64,000 bases of DNA from Vagococcus hydrophili (GTDB lineage: Bacteria > Bacillota > Bacilli > Lactobacillales > Vagococcaceae), in NCBI RefSeq assembly GCF_011304195.1, contig NZ_CP049887.1:1178001-1242000 (forward strand). The letters are read 5' to 3'. The notes beneath the pieces are model-generated. The model was given only the letters and a program-made list of their open reading frames with translations, was not told where the DNA came from and ran no database searches. Positions 25,775 through 33,429 of the stretch are shown in pieces; position 1 is the first letter of the stretch, and each line of letters opens with the position of its first letter. A program made the translations under genes and the position numbers.

Positions 25775-26488
25775 ATGAAAATAAGAAAACTTAGTTTGGT
25801 TGTGGTTGTCTATAGTTTCATTATTCTTTTAAGTGCTTGTGGGAGTAAACGACCAGAACCCAAAGAGGCTGTTAATGTTTTTATGAATGCTGAGGTTTAT
25901 GGGAAAGATAAAGATAAGTATGGCGAGTATTTTGGGATGGAACCTGTGGATACGGAAGCTAGTTTGATTTATAGTGTCAAAGAAGGATTAAAACCTGACG
26001 TTAACGGCTTGAGCGACGCAGAGGTTAAAAAAATAGCTAATGAATTAAAAAAAGTTATTGAAAAAGAAACCCGTTTTGAGGTAATAGAAGTTAAAGATAA
26101 GAAGGATACCGCAACCGCTTATGTGGATGTGTACGGCCTAGATTTAACTGGACTTGATCCTAAAATAGATAAAGTCATGAATGAGGAGATGCAGCAATAT
26201 TTCAAAGAAAAAGGGGTTAATGTGGCATCTCTAGAAGAGATTGAAAAACTAGAAGATGAGTCAGAGCTAGAAAAAATCGAAAAAATAGTGAAAGAGCCTG
26301 ATTTTATGACGACTATGACCGAACGTACCTTGTTAAAAATCATTCCAGAATTAAAACAAACAAAAAAAGAGCAAACTGTAGAAATTGGGCTTAAAGTAAA
26401 TGAAAAGAATAAAAATCAATGGGAAGTTATTGGAGTAGATCCTAAAGTTTTAGAAATTTATGAAAAACTGATGTATGAAAAGGAATAA
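25775..26488 (+). CDS. Lipoprotein with DUF5105-like domain
   Basis: A 237-residue lipoprotein: basic start, hydrophobic helix and lipobox LSAC, so Cys22 would be lipidated. The mature part, PKEAVNVFMNAEVYGKDKDKYGEYFG and the following acidic helical domain, resembles DUF5105/DUF4878-type extracytoplasmic domains of Gram-positive lipoproteins. No catalytic motif is visible and the role is unknown. AGGAGTGATGAC precedes the ATG. It is monocistronic. Confidence 0.82.
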   Translation: MKIRKLSLVVVVYSFIILLSACGSKRPEPKEAVNVFMNAEVYGKDKDKYGEYFGMEPVDTEASLIYSVKEGLKPDVNGLSDAEVKKIANELKKVIEKETRFEVIEVKDKKDTATAYVDVYGLDLTGLDPKIDKVMNEEMQQYFKEKGVNVASLEEIEKLEDESELEKIEKIVKEPDFMTTMTERTLLKIIPELKQTKKEQTVEIGLKVNEKNKNQWEVIGVDPKVLEIYEKLMYEKE

Positions 26489-26493
26489 ATAGT

Positions 26494-26537
26494 AAAGAAA
26501 CTAGGTTAAACAGAAGCATTTACCTAGTTTCTTTGCA
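26494..26537 (+). terminator. Terminator after the lipoprotein gene
   Basis: AAAGAAACTAGGT pairs perfectly with ACCTAGTTTCTTT. Confidence 0.8.
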
Positions 26538-26648
26538 AGTAAAAGCGGTTCATAAAACGTTCTTTATTAGTTCGGTTTAGGGTGATAAACTAGGACTATA
26601 TTAAATTATTAATTTAACCTCATTATCTTTACAAATAAATTGCCAAAA

Positions 26649-26665
26649 ACTTACAAAAAGTAAGT
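26649..26665. promoter_or_regulatory. YodB/CatR-type operator upstream of the FMN reductase genes
   Basis: A perfect 17-bp inverted repeat, ACTTAC-AAAAA-GTAAGT, contains TTAC-N5-GTAA, the box described for the DUF24 regulators YodB and CatR of Bacillus subtilis. A further half-site AAAGTAAGT lies at 26685-26693, close to the probable -10 (TATAGT, 26697-26702). The same core occurs upstream of the mhq operon at 29422. Confidence 0.62.
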
Positions 26666-26736
26666 CTTTTGTTTTGACTAATAAAAAGTAAGTGTGTATA
26701 GTGTGATTATCAACAAGAATAAAGGGGAAAAGACAA

Positions 26737-27348
26737 ATGGGATTATTTAAAAAGAAAGAGCCAGAAATCGTTATAAAAGAAGTTATCAAGGAAGTAAAAA
26801 TTAAAGAAGAGAAAAAACAAGCAGATACATTCGGTATTATCGTAGGTAGTACAAGAGAAGGTCGTGTGAGTCCGCAAGTTGCTGAATATATTTTAAAATT
26901 AGCGAAAACACATAGCAATCGTCAATTTGAAATCATTGATATTGCAGATTACAACTTACCGTTTATGGGAGAAGGCGAAGCGAATCCAAAATGGAACGCT
27001 AAGATCTCAGAAATGGACGGATTTATCTTCATCGTTCAAGAGTACAATCATGGTATGTCAGCATCATTAAAAAATGCCGTGGATAGTGCTCGTGATGAGT
27101 GGTTCAATAAAGCTGCAGGAATTGTGAGTTATGGGTCAGCTGGTGGAATTCGTGCCAGTGAACAATTGAGATTAGTTTTAGCCGAGCAAAAAATTGCGGA
27201 TGTTAGAACAAACCCAGCCTTTAACTTATTCACTGATTTTGAAAACTTCAGTACCTTCAAACCAGGTGAGCACATGGCTGCGGGTGTAAACGATATGTTA
27301 GATGAATTAGTTCTATGGGCAGATGCCTTGAAAAATATTGAAAAATAA
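26737..27348 (+). CDS. NADPH-dependent FMN reductase family protein with charged N-terminal extension
   Basis: A 203-residue flavodoxin-fold protein. IIVGSTREGRVSPQVA is the FMN phosphate loop, EYNHGMSASLKNAVD and VSYGSAGGIRA are flavin-contact loops typical of the ArsH/YieF/azoreductase group. Members transfer electrons from NADPH to quinones or azo compounds, avoiding toxic semiquinones. The first 29 residues (KKKEPEIVIKEVIKEVK...) are highly charged and absent from the next paralog. AAAGGGGAAA precedes the ATG. The upstream operator suggests control by a quinone-sensing repressor. Confidence 0.88.
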   Translation: MGLFKKKEPEIVIKEVIKEVKIKEEKKQADTFGIIVGSTREGRVSPQVAEYILKLAKTHSNRQFEIIDIADYNLPFMGEGEANPKWNAKISEMDGFIFIVQEYNHGMSASLKNAVDSARDEWFNKAAGIVSYGSAGGIRASEQLRLVLAEQKIADVRTNPAFNLFTDFENFSTFKPGEHMAAGVNDMLDELVLWADALKNIEK

Positions 27349-27378
27349 AACAAACAACTATATTAGGAGGAAATTATC

Positions 27379-27897
27379 ATGAAATTTGGAATTATTTTAG
27401 GAAGTACAAGAGAAGGACGCGTGAGTCCACAAGTTGGAGAATACATCAAAGGGATTGCTTCAAAAAGAGAACATGATTTTGAGATTGTTGACGTCAAAGA
27501 GTTTAACTTACCGTTTTTAGGAACAGGTGAAGGAAACCCAGCATGGAATGAAAAAATCAAAGAGTTAGATGGCTACATTATTATTGCCCAAGAGTACAAT
27601 CACGGATTTTCAGCATCACTTAAAAACGCCATTGATAGTGCTCGTGAAGAGTGGTTCAACAAAGCAGCAGGAATTGTGAGTTACGGATCAGCTGGTGGAG
27701 TGCGTGCTAGCGAACAATTAAGACAAGTTTTTGCTGAACAAAAAGTGGCAACCGTTCGTACGAACCCAGCCTTTAACTTATTTACTGATTTTGAAAACTT
27801 TAGCACATTTAAACCAGGAGAACATATGGAAGCAGGCGTTAACGACATGTTAGACGAGCTTATTTTATGGTCAGAAGCGTTTAAAACAATTCGCTAA
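27379..27897 (+). CDS. NADPH-dependent FMN reductase family protein (second paralog)
   Basis: A 172-residue flavodoxin-fold protein, very like the preceding gene over its whole length (GSTREGRVSPQVGEYI, EYNHGFSASLKNAIDSARE, VSYGSAGGVRASEQLRQ), so the pair comes from a tandem duplication. It lacks the charged N-terminal extension. AGGAGG precedes the ATG 31 bp after the first gene, so they are cotranscribed. Probable quinone or nitro-compound reductase. Confidence 0.9.
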   Translation: MKFGIILGSTREGRVSPQVGEYIKGIASKREHDFEIVDVKEFNLPFLGTGEGNPAWNEKIKELDGYIIIAQEYNHGFSASLKNAIDSAREEWFNKAAGIVSYGSAGGVRASEQLRQVFAEQKVATVRTNPAFNLFTDFENFSTFKPGEHMEAGVNDMLDELILWSEAFKTIR

Positions 27898-27929
27898 TAG
27901 TCAGATTTATAATAGAATTATTTTAGAAC

Positions 27930-27970
27930 AAGAGGATGTGATGATAGATATCAGATTCTCTTTTTTTTTT
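27930..27970 (+). terminator. Terminator after the FMN reductase pair
   Basis: GAGGAT-GTGAT and ATATCA-GATTCTC form an imperfect stem followed by nine T residues. Confidence 0.65.
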
Positions 27971-28099
27971 ATTGGTTTTATAATGTGTTATCGATCAGTC
28001 TGTTTAAACGACAAAAAATAAAAAAAGATGAGTGACTTTTAAGGGTATACTTCATTCATCAGGTAAATAAAAAGAGTAAAAGGTAGGAGGAATAAACAA

Positions 28100-28433
28100 A
28101 AACTTAAAACCAGATATTGAATTTATGACAAGGGGAAAAATTCAAAAAAGCAAACATATTACTTTTAGATTTAATGTAAGTTATCAAATAAAGCCGAAAA
28201 AATTATTTAATAATAGACAGTGAACTTTTGGGACACAAAGGAAGGTTACCAAAAGACAAGAAACCAGATGTGGATCAACCAGTAGTGGGAAATCCGCTAG
28301 AAGTAAAGTATCAATATATGAATCAACTAGTAAATATGATATTCAGATGACAAAACCAATAGAATTATTATTTCATATAAAAGAAGATCAAGTCGAGATC
28401 ACTACTTATAAAGAAGATGAAATAATGTCATAG
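28100..28433 (+). pseudogene. Decayed gene remnant, family unknown
   Basis: Behind TAGGAGGAAT at 28083-28092 a coding-like text runs in changing frames: an N-terminal piece ending in TGA near 28221, then LPKDKKPDVDQPVVGNPLEV in one frame and DIQMTKPIELLFHIKEDQVE in another, ending at TAG 28431-28433. No single frame spans it. It looks like a small protein gene broken by two or more frameshifts. The original product is not recognised. Confidence 0.4.
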
Positions 28434-28477
28434 AATTAGTAAATTTTTAATCCTTGGACTATTAAAGATTATTTGTA

Positions 28478-28521
28478 TCAATAAGACAGAAGCTGACAGT
28501 TGGGTCAGTTTCTTTTTTTAG
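28478..28521 (+). terminator. Terminator, copy 1 of a dispersed AATAAGACAGA-GCTGA repeat
   Basis: GAAGCTGAC pairs with GTCAGTTTC (one G-T pair) and is followed by seven T residues. The left flank AATAAGACAGAAGCTGA is nearly the same as at 29356 and 50968. Confidence 0.7.
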
Positions 28522-28600
28522 GAAGACTGGTGTAATCTAGTCATTTATTTTTATGAAAGATATGCTAAAATGAGTAGATAAATGAAATGTTGGTGATTGA

Positions 28601-29281
28601 ATGAAAAATAAGTTTCATGAAGCTCGAATCGTAGGGTTACTTTTAACTTTTATTGGTGGCGCATTAGATGCCTATACTTACATCCATTATGATGTTTTTG
28701 CTTCAGCGCAAACCGGTAATATTATTTTAGCCATTATTCAAGCTTTTGACGGACAATGGGGAAGTGTTGGAAAAAAAGCTATTTCTACTTGCTTCTTTTT
28801 AGTAGGTATTATCCTAGCTAAGTTTTTAATTGATTATTTCTATCAAAAAAAAATTCACTATTGGCGACTGTTCGTCTTATATTACGAAGCCGTGTTTTTC
28901 TTTATTATTAGTTTACCTATGATTAATAAAAAACAGACACTAGTAACGATATTAATTGCATTCACTGCAGCAATCCAGTGGGTTGTTTTTGATAAAATTG
29001 ATGGTCGAGCCTATACTAATCTTTTTACAACAGGTAATTTAAAAGGAATGGCAACTAATTTATATGAGTATTCAAAAACTAAGGAAACAAAAGATAAAGA
29101 AGCTTTCTTGCATTTTTTTAGAGTGGTTTTAGCATTTATTAGTGGTGCTGTGATCTCTATTTATAGCTATCAAATGCTAGGTGGCAAAGCCATATTGTTA
29201 GTCTCTGGTCTTTTTTTCTTATTAGCATTGTATGAATCCGTTCTGATGATTCATTTCTATCGTAGTAATCAATTATTTTAA
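28601..29281 (+). CDS. DUF1275 (YoaK-type) membrane protein
   Basis: A 226-residue protein with six or seven membrane segments. LLTFIGGALDAYTYIHYDVFASAQTGNIILAI is the defining block of the DUF1275/YoaK family, and GRAYTNLFTTGNLKGMATNL is the second, homologous block. The family has no settled function; it is often linked with transport or stress. It lies before the mhq operon but has its own promoter region and is followed by a repeat-type terminator. Confidence 0.87.
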   Translation: MKNKFHEARIVGLLLTFIGGALDAYTYIHYDVFASAQTGNIILAIIQAFDGQWGSVGKKAISTCFFLVGIILAKFLIDYFYQKKIHYWRLFVLYYEAVFFFIISLPMINKKQTLVTILIAFTAAIQWVVFDKIDGRAYTNLFTTGNLKGMATNLYEYSKTKETKDKEAFLHFFRVVLAFISGAVISIYSYQMLGGKAILLVSGLFFLLALYESVLMIHFYRSNQLF

Positions 29282-29350
29282 TAGTAGAATATGTAGAGTA
29301 AATAGGGTGGGGCAAAATTCGTTTTACCCCTGACTATTAGAGCGTATTCG

Positions 29351-29398
29351 TATAAATAAGACAGAGGCTGACATTTTGGTTAGTCTCTTTTTTTTGCT
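29351..29398 (+). terminator. Terminator, copy 2 of the dispersed repeat
   Basis: The flank TATAAATAAGACAGAGGCTG is shared with the copy at 50961. GAGGCTGAC pairs with GTTAGTCTC and eight T residues follow. Confidence 0.75.
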
Positions 29399-29421
29399 TA
29401 CAAAAGATAAGTCTTTTTGGT

Positions 29422-29438
29422 TTACTTTTTGTAAGTAA
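29422..29438. promoter_or_regulatory. YodB/CatR-type operator upstream of the mhq operon
   Basis: A perfect palindrome TTACTT-TTTGT-AAGTAA containing TTAC-N5-GTAA. Its 15-base core TTACTTTTTGTAAGT is the reverse complement of the operator core at 26649. A weaker copy, CTTACAAAAGATAAG, lies just upstream at 29397-29411. It overlaps the likely -35 region of a promoter with -10 TATAAA at 29449. Confidence 0.6.
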
Positions 29439-29492
29439 GGATGTAAGATATAAACAAGTTAAGAGATTGAAATCTCTTTTAAAAAAAATAAT

Positions 29493-29510
29493 TATCTCGA
29501 ATTCGAGATA
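29493..29510. promoter_or_regulatory. MhqR operator
   Basis: TATCTCGAATTCGAGATA is a perfect 18-bp palindrome ending 15 bp before the mhqR start. It matches the operator reported for B. subtilis MhqR (tATCTcgaAtTCgAGATa, from memory). A second palindrome, AAGAGATT-GA-AATCTCTT, lies at 29461-29478. Confidence 0.82.
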
Positions 29511-29525
29511 AAAAGGGTGATAGTC

Positions 29526-29960
29526 ATGAATCGAAGAGATCAAGCATTAGGATCTTTCATTGGTTTAATGAGAGGTAGTAGTAAATTAGAAAAAATCGTT
29601 AAAAAAGATGTGGCGTGTTATCAATTGAACTTAACAGAGTTTTCTGTGATGGAATTATTGTTTCATAAAGGAAAGCAAACCACTCAAGGCATTAAAGAAA
29701 AAATATTAATAGCTAGTAGTAGTACAACATACGTGATTGATCAATTAGAAAAAAAATCATACGTCGATCGTCTAGTAGATAGTGAAGATAAGCGAGTGAC
29801 TTTTGTAACTTTATCACAAAAAGGTCAGAAATTAATGGAAGAAATTTTTCCAACTCACGCTAAAACGATTGAAACAAGTTTTTCAGGATTGAATGATAAC
29901 GAGTTAGAACAACTATTAAAACTGTTAGCTAAATTAAATCGAACACTAGATAAACAATAA
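29526..29960 (+). CDS. mhqR: MhqR-like MarR-family repressor of quinone resistance
   Basis: A 144-residue MarR protein starting at ATG 29526 behind AAAGGGTGA; the longer frame from GTG 29517 would overlap that site. The winged helix lies at about 45-100 (LTEFSVMELLFHKGKQTTQGIKEKI, SSTTYVIDQLEKKSYVDR, DSEDKRVTFVTLS). It is first in an operon of two dioxygenases, a flavin reductase-like protein and an MhqD-like hydrolase, and a perfect MhqR palindrome covers its leader, so it is autorepressed. The B. subtilis homolog senses methylhydroquinone and catechol. Confidence 0.88.
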   Translation: MNRRDQALGSFIGLMRGSSKLEKIVKKDVACYQLNLTEFSVMELLFHKGKQTTQGIKEKILIASSSTTYVIDQLEKKSYVDRLVDSEDKRVTFVTLSQKGQKLMEEIFPTHAKTIETSFSGLNDNELEQLLKLLAKLNRTLDKQ

Positions 29961-29982
29961 ATTAAAAGAAGAGGGATTTATT

Positions 29983-30942
29983 ATGAGAAAACAAGATCAA
30001 CCATTGGGAATTCACCATGTAACAGCAATGACAAGTGATGTCAAAAGAAATTATGATTTTTTTACTAAAATTCTAGGAATGAGATTGGTTAAAAAAACAG
30101 TCAATCAAGATGATATTCAAACTTATCATACTTATTACGCAGATGATTACGGTACACCAGGTACAACGATGACATTCTTTGATTTTCCTAACAATCCTAA
30201 AGGGGTGAAAGGAACAAATGCTATTACGAAGTCAGGGTTTAGAGTACCTAATGATGCCGCTTTAGTATATTACAAAAAACGCTTTGAAGAATTTAAAGTA
30301 AATCACGGGGAAATTAGTGAAGAGTTTGGTGTAAAAGTTTTACCATTCTGGGATGAAGATGAGCAAAGTTATCAATTGATTTCAGATGAAAATAATCAAG
30401 GGATGAAACCTGGTATTCCGTGGAAAAATGGACTAGTACCAGCTGAGTATGCTATCTATGGATTAGGTACAGCAGAAATGACAGTGAGCTATATGGATCA
30501 GTTTAAACCTTTGATGGAGAATATTTTTTCTTTCAAAGAAATTGCCCGAGAAGGTAATCGTTATTTAATGGAAGTTGGAGAAGGTGGTAACGGAGCTAGA
30601 GTTATCTTAGTGGATGATCAAGACTCTAAAGATGCTTTACAAGGGTACGGAGAAGTCCACCATATCGCTTTTAGAATGAAAGATAGAGAATCATTAAATG
30701 TTTGGCAAAAACTATTTGAAGAATTGGGTTTACCTAACTCAGGCTATGTGAATCGTTTTTATTTTGAATCACTTTATGTGAGAATAGGGCACATTTTAGT
30801 GGAGTTAGCAACAGACGAGCCAGGTTTTATGGAAGACGAACCTTATGAAACACTTGGAGAAAGTTTATCCCTACCACCATTTTTAGAAAACAAAAGAGAC
30901 TATATCGAAGGAGCTATTAAACCTTTTGATACAAAAAGATAA
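29983..30942 (+). CDS. Ring-cleaving dioxygenase, MhqO/MhqA-like (VOC fold)
   Basis: A 319-residue protein of two tandem VOC modules. GIHHVTAMTSDVKRNYDFFTKILGMRLVKKTVN carries the first metal His, EVHHIAFRMKD a second, and VLVELATDEPGF includes the metal Glu; these follow the extradiol dioxygenase arrangement. Such enzymes open the rings of catechol and hydroquinone-type compounds and so detoxify quinones. It directly follows mhqR (23 bp) with AGAGGGA as ribosome site. About 40% like the next gene by eye. Confidence 0.88.
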   Translation: MRKQDQPLGIHHVTAMTSDVKRNYDFFTKILGMRLVKKTVNQDDIQTYHTYYADDYGTPGTTMTFFDFPNNPKGVKGTNAITKSGFRVPNDAALVYYKKRFEEFKVNHGEISEEFGVKVLPFWDEDEQSYQLISDENNQGMKPGIPWKNGLVPAEYAIYGLGTAEMTVSYMDQFKPLMENIFSFKEIAREGNRYLMEVGEGGNGARVILVDDQDSKDALQGYGEVHHIAFRMKDRESLNVWQKLFEELGLPNSGYVNRFYFESLYVRIGHILVELATDEPGFMEDEPYETLGESLSLPPFLENKRDYIEGAIKPFDTKR

Positions 30943-30954
30943 GGAGAATGCAGT

Positions 30955-31872
30955 ATGGAATCAATTAGAAGAATTCATCATATTTCAGCCATTGTAGGAG
31001 AACCAAAAGATAATGTTAGATTTTATGAAACCATATTAAAATTAAGACTAGTCAAACAAACTGTTAATTTTGATGAACCAGAAACGTATCATTTGTACTA
31101 TGGTAACGATTTGGCAGAGCCAGGAACTTTAATCACATTCTTTCCTTGGTCAACAACGAGTCGAGGTCGAGTAGGTAGTGGTCAAGTTGGCAGAATTGCT
31201 TTTAGAATTCCTAAAGGAGCAATGAGTTATTGGAATGAGCGATTAACATCATTTGATATTAATTTCGAGATTAGTCAGATGTTTAATCGACCAACGATGT
31301 CATTTGAAGATAGTCACGGTTTAGCTATTGCCTTAGTAGAAGGTGAGGAAGAATCAAAAGATACTAGGATTTTAGGCTTTCACGGAACAGCTCTTTTATC
31401 AAGTCAACCAAAAGATACAATGGAGACGTTAAGAGATGACTTAGGATTACAATTAGTTTTAGAAAACGAAGATTCTTTTCATCTAGAAACAGTAGGGCCA
31501 GAAAAACATCATATTATTGTTCCAAAAGAAAAATTACCTAGAGGTCGCTTTGGCGTTGGAACAGTCCATCATATTGCTTGGTCTGTTCCAGATGATAACG
31601 CACATCGAGAATGGCAAACGTACCTTTTTGAAGAAAAATATGGCGTGACAGAAATCAAAGATCGTCAGTATTTCAAAGCTATTTACTTTGTTGAAAAAGG
31701 AAACGTCGTCTTTGAAATTGCAACAGACGGTCCAGGATTTACGATAAATGAATCTTTAGAAGAATTAGGTCAAAACTTAATGTTACCACCACAGTATGAG
31801 TACATGAGAGAAGCATTGGTGAAGAGTTTGTTACCACTTCGAGATGAGGAGTTAACCCATGATATCGATTAA
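30955..31872 (+). CDS. Second ring-cleaving dioxygenase of the mhq operon (VOC fold)
   Basis: A 305-residue paralog of the preceding gene: RIHHISAIVGEPKDNVRFYETILKLRLVKQTVNFD, then TVHHIAWSVPDDNAHREWQ and VVFEIATDGPGF with the metal ligands. AAGGAGAATGCAGT precedes the ATG, 13 bp after the first dioxygenase. It overlaps the next gene by 14 bp. Two paralogs side by side suggest different ring substrates, as with MhqA, MhqE and MhqO of B. subtilis. Confidence 0.88.
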   Translation: MESIRRIHHISAIVGEPKDNVRFYETILKLRLVKQTVNFDEPETYHLYYGNDLAEPGTLITFFPWSTTSRGRVGSGQVGRIAFRIPKGAMSYWNERLTSFDINFEISQMFNRPTMSFEDSHGLAIALVEGEEESKDTRILGFHGTALLSSQPKDTMETLRDDLGLQLVLENEDSFHLETVGPEKHHIIVPKEKLPRGRFGVGTVHHIAWSVPDDNAHREWQTYLFEEKYGVTEIKDRQYFKAIYFVEKGNVVFEIATDGPGFTINESLEELGQNLMLPPQYEYMREALVKSLLPLRDEELTHDID

Positions 31873-32467
31873 ACCCAGCGAGATGAGTGAACGAGATAAT
31901 TACAAATTTTTGATTGGATCAATCATTCCACGCCCCGTTGCGGTTGTTAGTAGTGTATCTAGTGAGGGAGTGGTTAACATCGCTCCCTTTAGCTACTTTA
32001 ATATTGTAACCTCTAATCCACCTATTATTTCTTTAGGAATTCAGAGAAAAAACGGTGTGATGAAGGATACGACAAGAAATATATTAGAAAATAAAGAAGC
32101 TGTTGTTCATATTGCTGATGAAGATAATATTGAAGACATTAATGAAACAGCTGCTAATTTAAAGCACGATGAAAGTGAACTAGACAGAACTAGATGGACG
32201 TTGTCTCCTGCTGAAGAAATAAAAGTACCACTACTGAATGAATTGAAAATAAAGATGGAAGTTAGTTTATATCAGCATATTCCTATTGATGATGAGGGTA
32301 GTGTGACAGCTGATTTATTATTATTAAGAGTAGAAAAGTATCATATTCAAGAAAATCTATATCAAGATGGACGAATTAATCCTGATCTACTAAAACCAAT
32401 GAGTCGTTTAGCGGGAAATGACTATGGTAAGTTAGGCGAAAGAGTAAGGATAGCACGTCCAGAGTAA
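31859..32467 (+). CDS. Flavin reductase-like (FMN-binding split-barrel) protein
   Basis: A 202-residue protein of the flavin reductase-like domain family. FLIGSIIPRPVAVVSSVSSEGVVNIAPFSYF is its hallmark FMN-site start, followed by NPPIISLGIQR and KDTTRNILENKEAVVHIAD. It binds FMN and probably reduces flavin or quinone-like substrates. Its ATG lies within the end of the second dioxygenase gene, so expression is coupled. Part of the electrophile-resistance operon. Confidence 0.9.
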   Translation: MISIKPSEMSERDNYKFLIGSIIPRPVAVVSSVSSEGVVNIAPFSYFNIVTSNPPIISLGIQRKNGVMKDTTRNILENKEAVVHIADEDNIEDINETAANLKHDESELDRTRWTLSPAEEIKVPLLNELKIKMEVSLYQHIPIDDEGSVTADLLLLRVEKYHIQENLYQDGRINPDLLKPMSRLAGNDYGKLGERVRIARPE

Positions 32468-32479
32468 GGAGGTTACTAT

Positions 32480-33082
32480 ATGGAACACATTATTAAACAA
32501 GGCAAAAACCATGAACCCATTTTAGTTCTTTTACATGGAACAGGAGGTAATGAGCAGTCATTACTAGATGTAGGGAATGGTTTAAACGAACAAGCAACGT
32601 TAATAGGCGTTAGAGGAAACGTGTTAGAAAATGACTATCCTCGCTTTTTTAAACGGCTACAAGAAGGAATGTTTGATGAAGAAGATCTTGAAGAACGAGC
32701 AATTGAACTTCATGAATGGTTGCAAGAAACTTTAGAGAAAAATAACTATGACAAAGAACAAGTGGTGTTAGTAGGCTATTCTAACGGTGCAAATATCGGT
32801 GTTCGTTTGTTGCTAGATTATCCAAATTTTTATCAAAAGGCCATTTTGTTTCATCCGATGTATCCAGTGGTTGTTGACGATAAGCAAGACTTGAGTCAAA
32901 CTCAAATTTTCATGACGATGGGTGAGAAAGATCCGATTGTTTCAATGTTTGAGAGTTATCGTGTGGCTGAGATGTTAAAGGATAGAGGAGCTCATATTAT
33001 TGAAGAATGGACACTGAGTCATCAATTAACATACTTAGAAGTTGAACGAGCAAAAGAGTGGTTGAATAAAAAAGAGTGGTAA
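32480..33082 (+). CDS. mhqD: MhqD-like alpha/beta hydrolase (carboxylesterase/phospholipase family)
   Basis: A 200-residue serine hydrolase: oxyanion segment LLHGTGGNE, nucleophile elbow GYSNGANIG (Ser about 99), acid in GEKDPIVS and His in TLSHQLT. The Tyr/Gly-rich layout matches YtpA/MhqD esterases. In B. subtilis MhqD belongs to the MhqR regulon. AAGGAGG precedes the ATG, and it is the last gene of the operon, followed by a terminator. Confidence 0.88.
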   Translation: MEHIIKQGKNHEPILVLLHGTGGNEQSLLDVGNGLNEQATLIGVRGNVLENDYPRFFKRLQEGMFDEEDLEERAIELHEWLQETLEKNNYDKEQVVLVGYSNGANIGVRLLLDYPNFYQKAILFHPMYPVVVDDKQDLSQTQIFMTMGEKDPIVSMFESYRVAEMLKDRGAHIIEEWTLSHQLTYLEVERAKEWLNKKEW

Positions 33083-33090
33083 AAATAAGG

Positions 33091-33132
33091 AAGAGACTGA
33101 CAAGGATTTTGTCAGTCTCTTTTAATTTTTTA
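33091..33132 (+). terminator. Terminator of the mhq operon
   Basis: AAGAGACTGACAA pairs with TTGTCAGTCTCTTT, followed by AATTTTTT. Confidence 0.85.
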
Positions 33133-33158
33133 GTAGTTAAAGAATAAGGGCAATAAAA

Positions 33159-33238
33159 AATCATTTTATTGTTTATTTAGTTGGGAACAAAGAAATGGGG
33201 AGTTTATTTGTATATCTAAATAAATAAAATGATTCATT
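33159..33238. repeat. Inverted repeat in the 5' region of the AraC-type gene
   Basis: The 297 bp between the mhq terminator and the next gene hold no ORF. An inverted repeat AATCATTTTATT-GTT-TATTTAG / CTAAATAAATAAAATGATT flanks a loop of about 36 bp and could be an operator or a structured leader. The rest is AT-rich without a clear signal. Confidence 0.5.
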
Positions 33239-33429
33239 TGTTTAACTTGTAACAAGTACAAGTTAGTAATAAGAGTTGATACTTATATTTTAATTGTATA
33301 GACATGAAATATAAGTCCTTTATTTTCTTATTTAGAACAAAATTCGTATTAATAAAATTATCAAACAAAAAAAGTTCGTTAATAGAACGTTTTAGTATAT
33401 AATTAGAGAAACGTAGAGAGGTGAATGAG

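Noticed and set aside
29313-29334. GGGG-AAAA/TTTT-CCCC hairpin after the DUF1275 gene considered as a terminator
   Set aside because: It has no T tract; the terminator at 29351-29398 is better.
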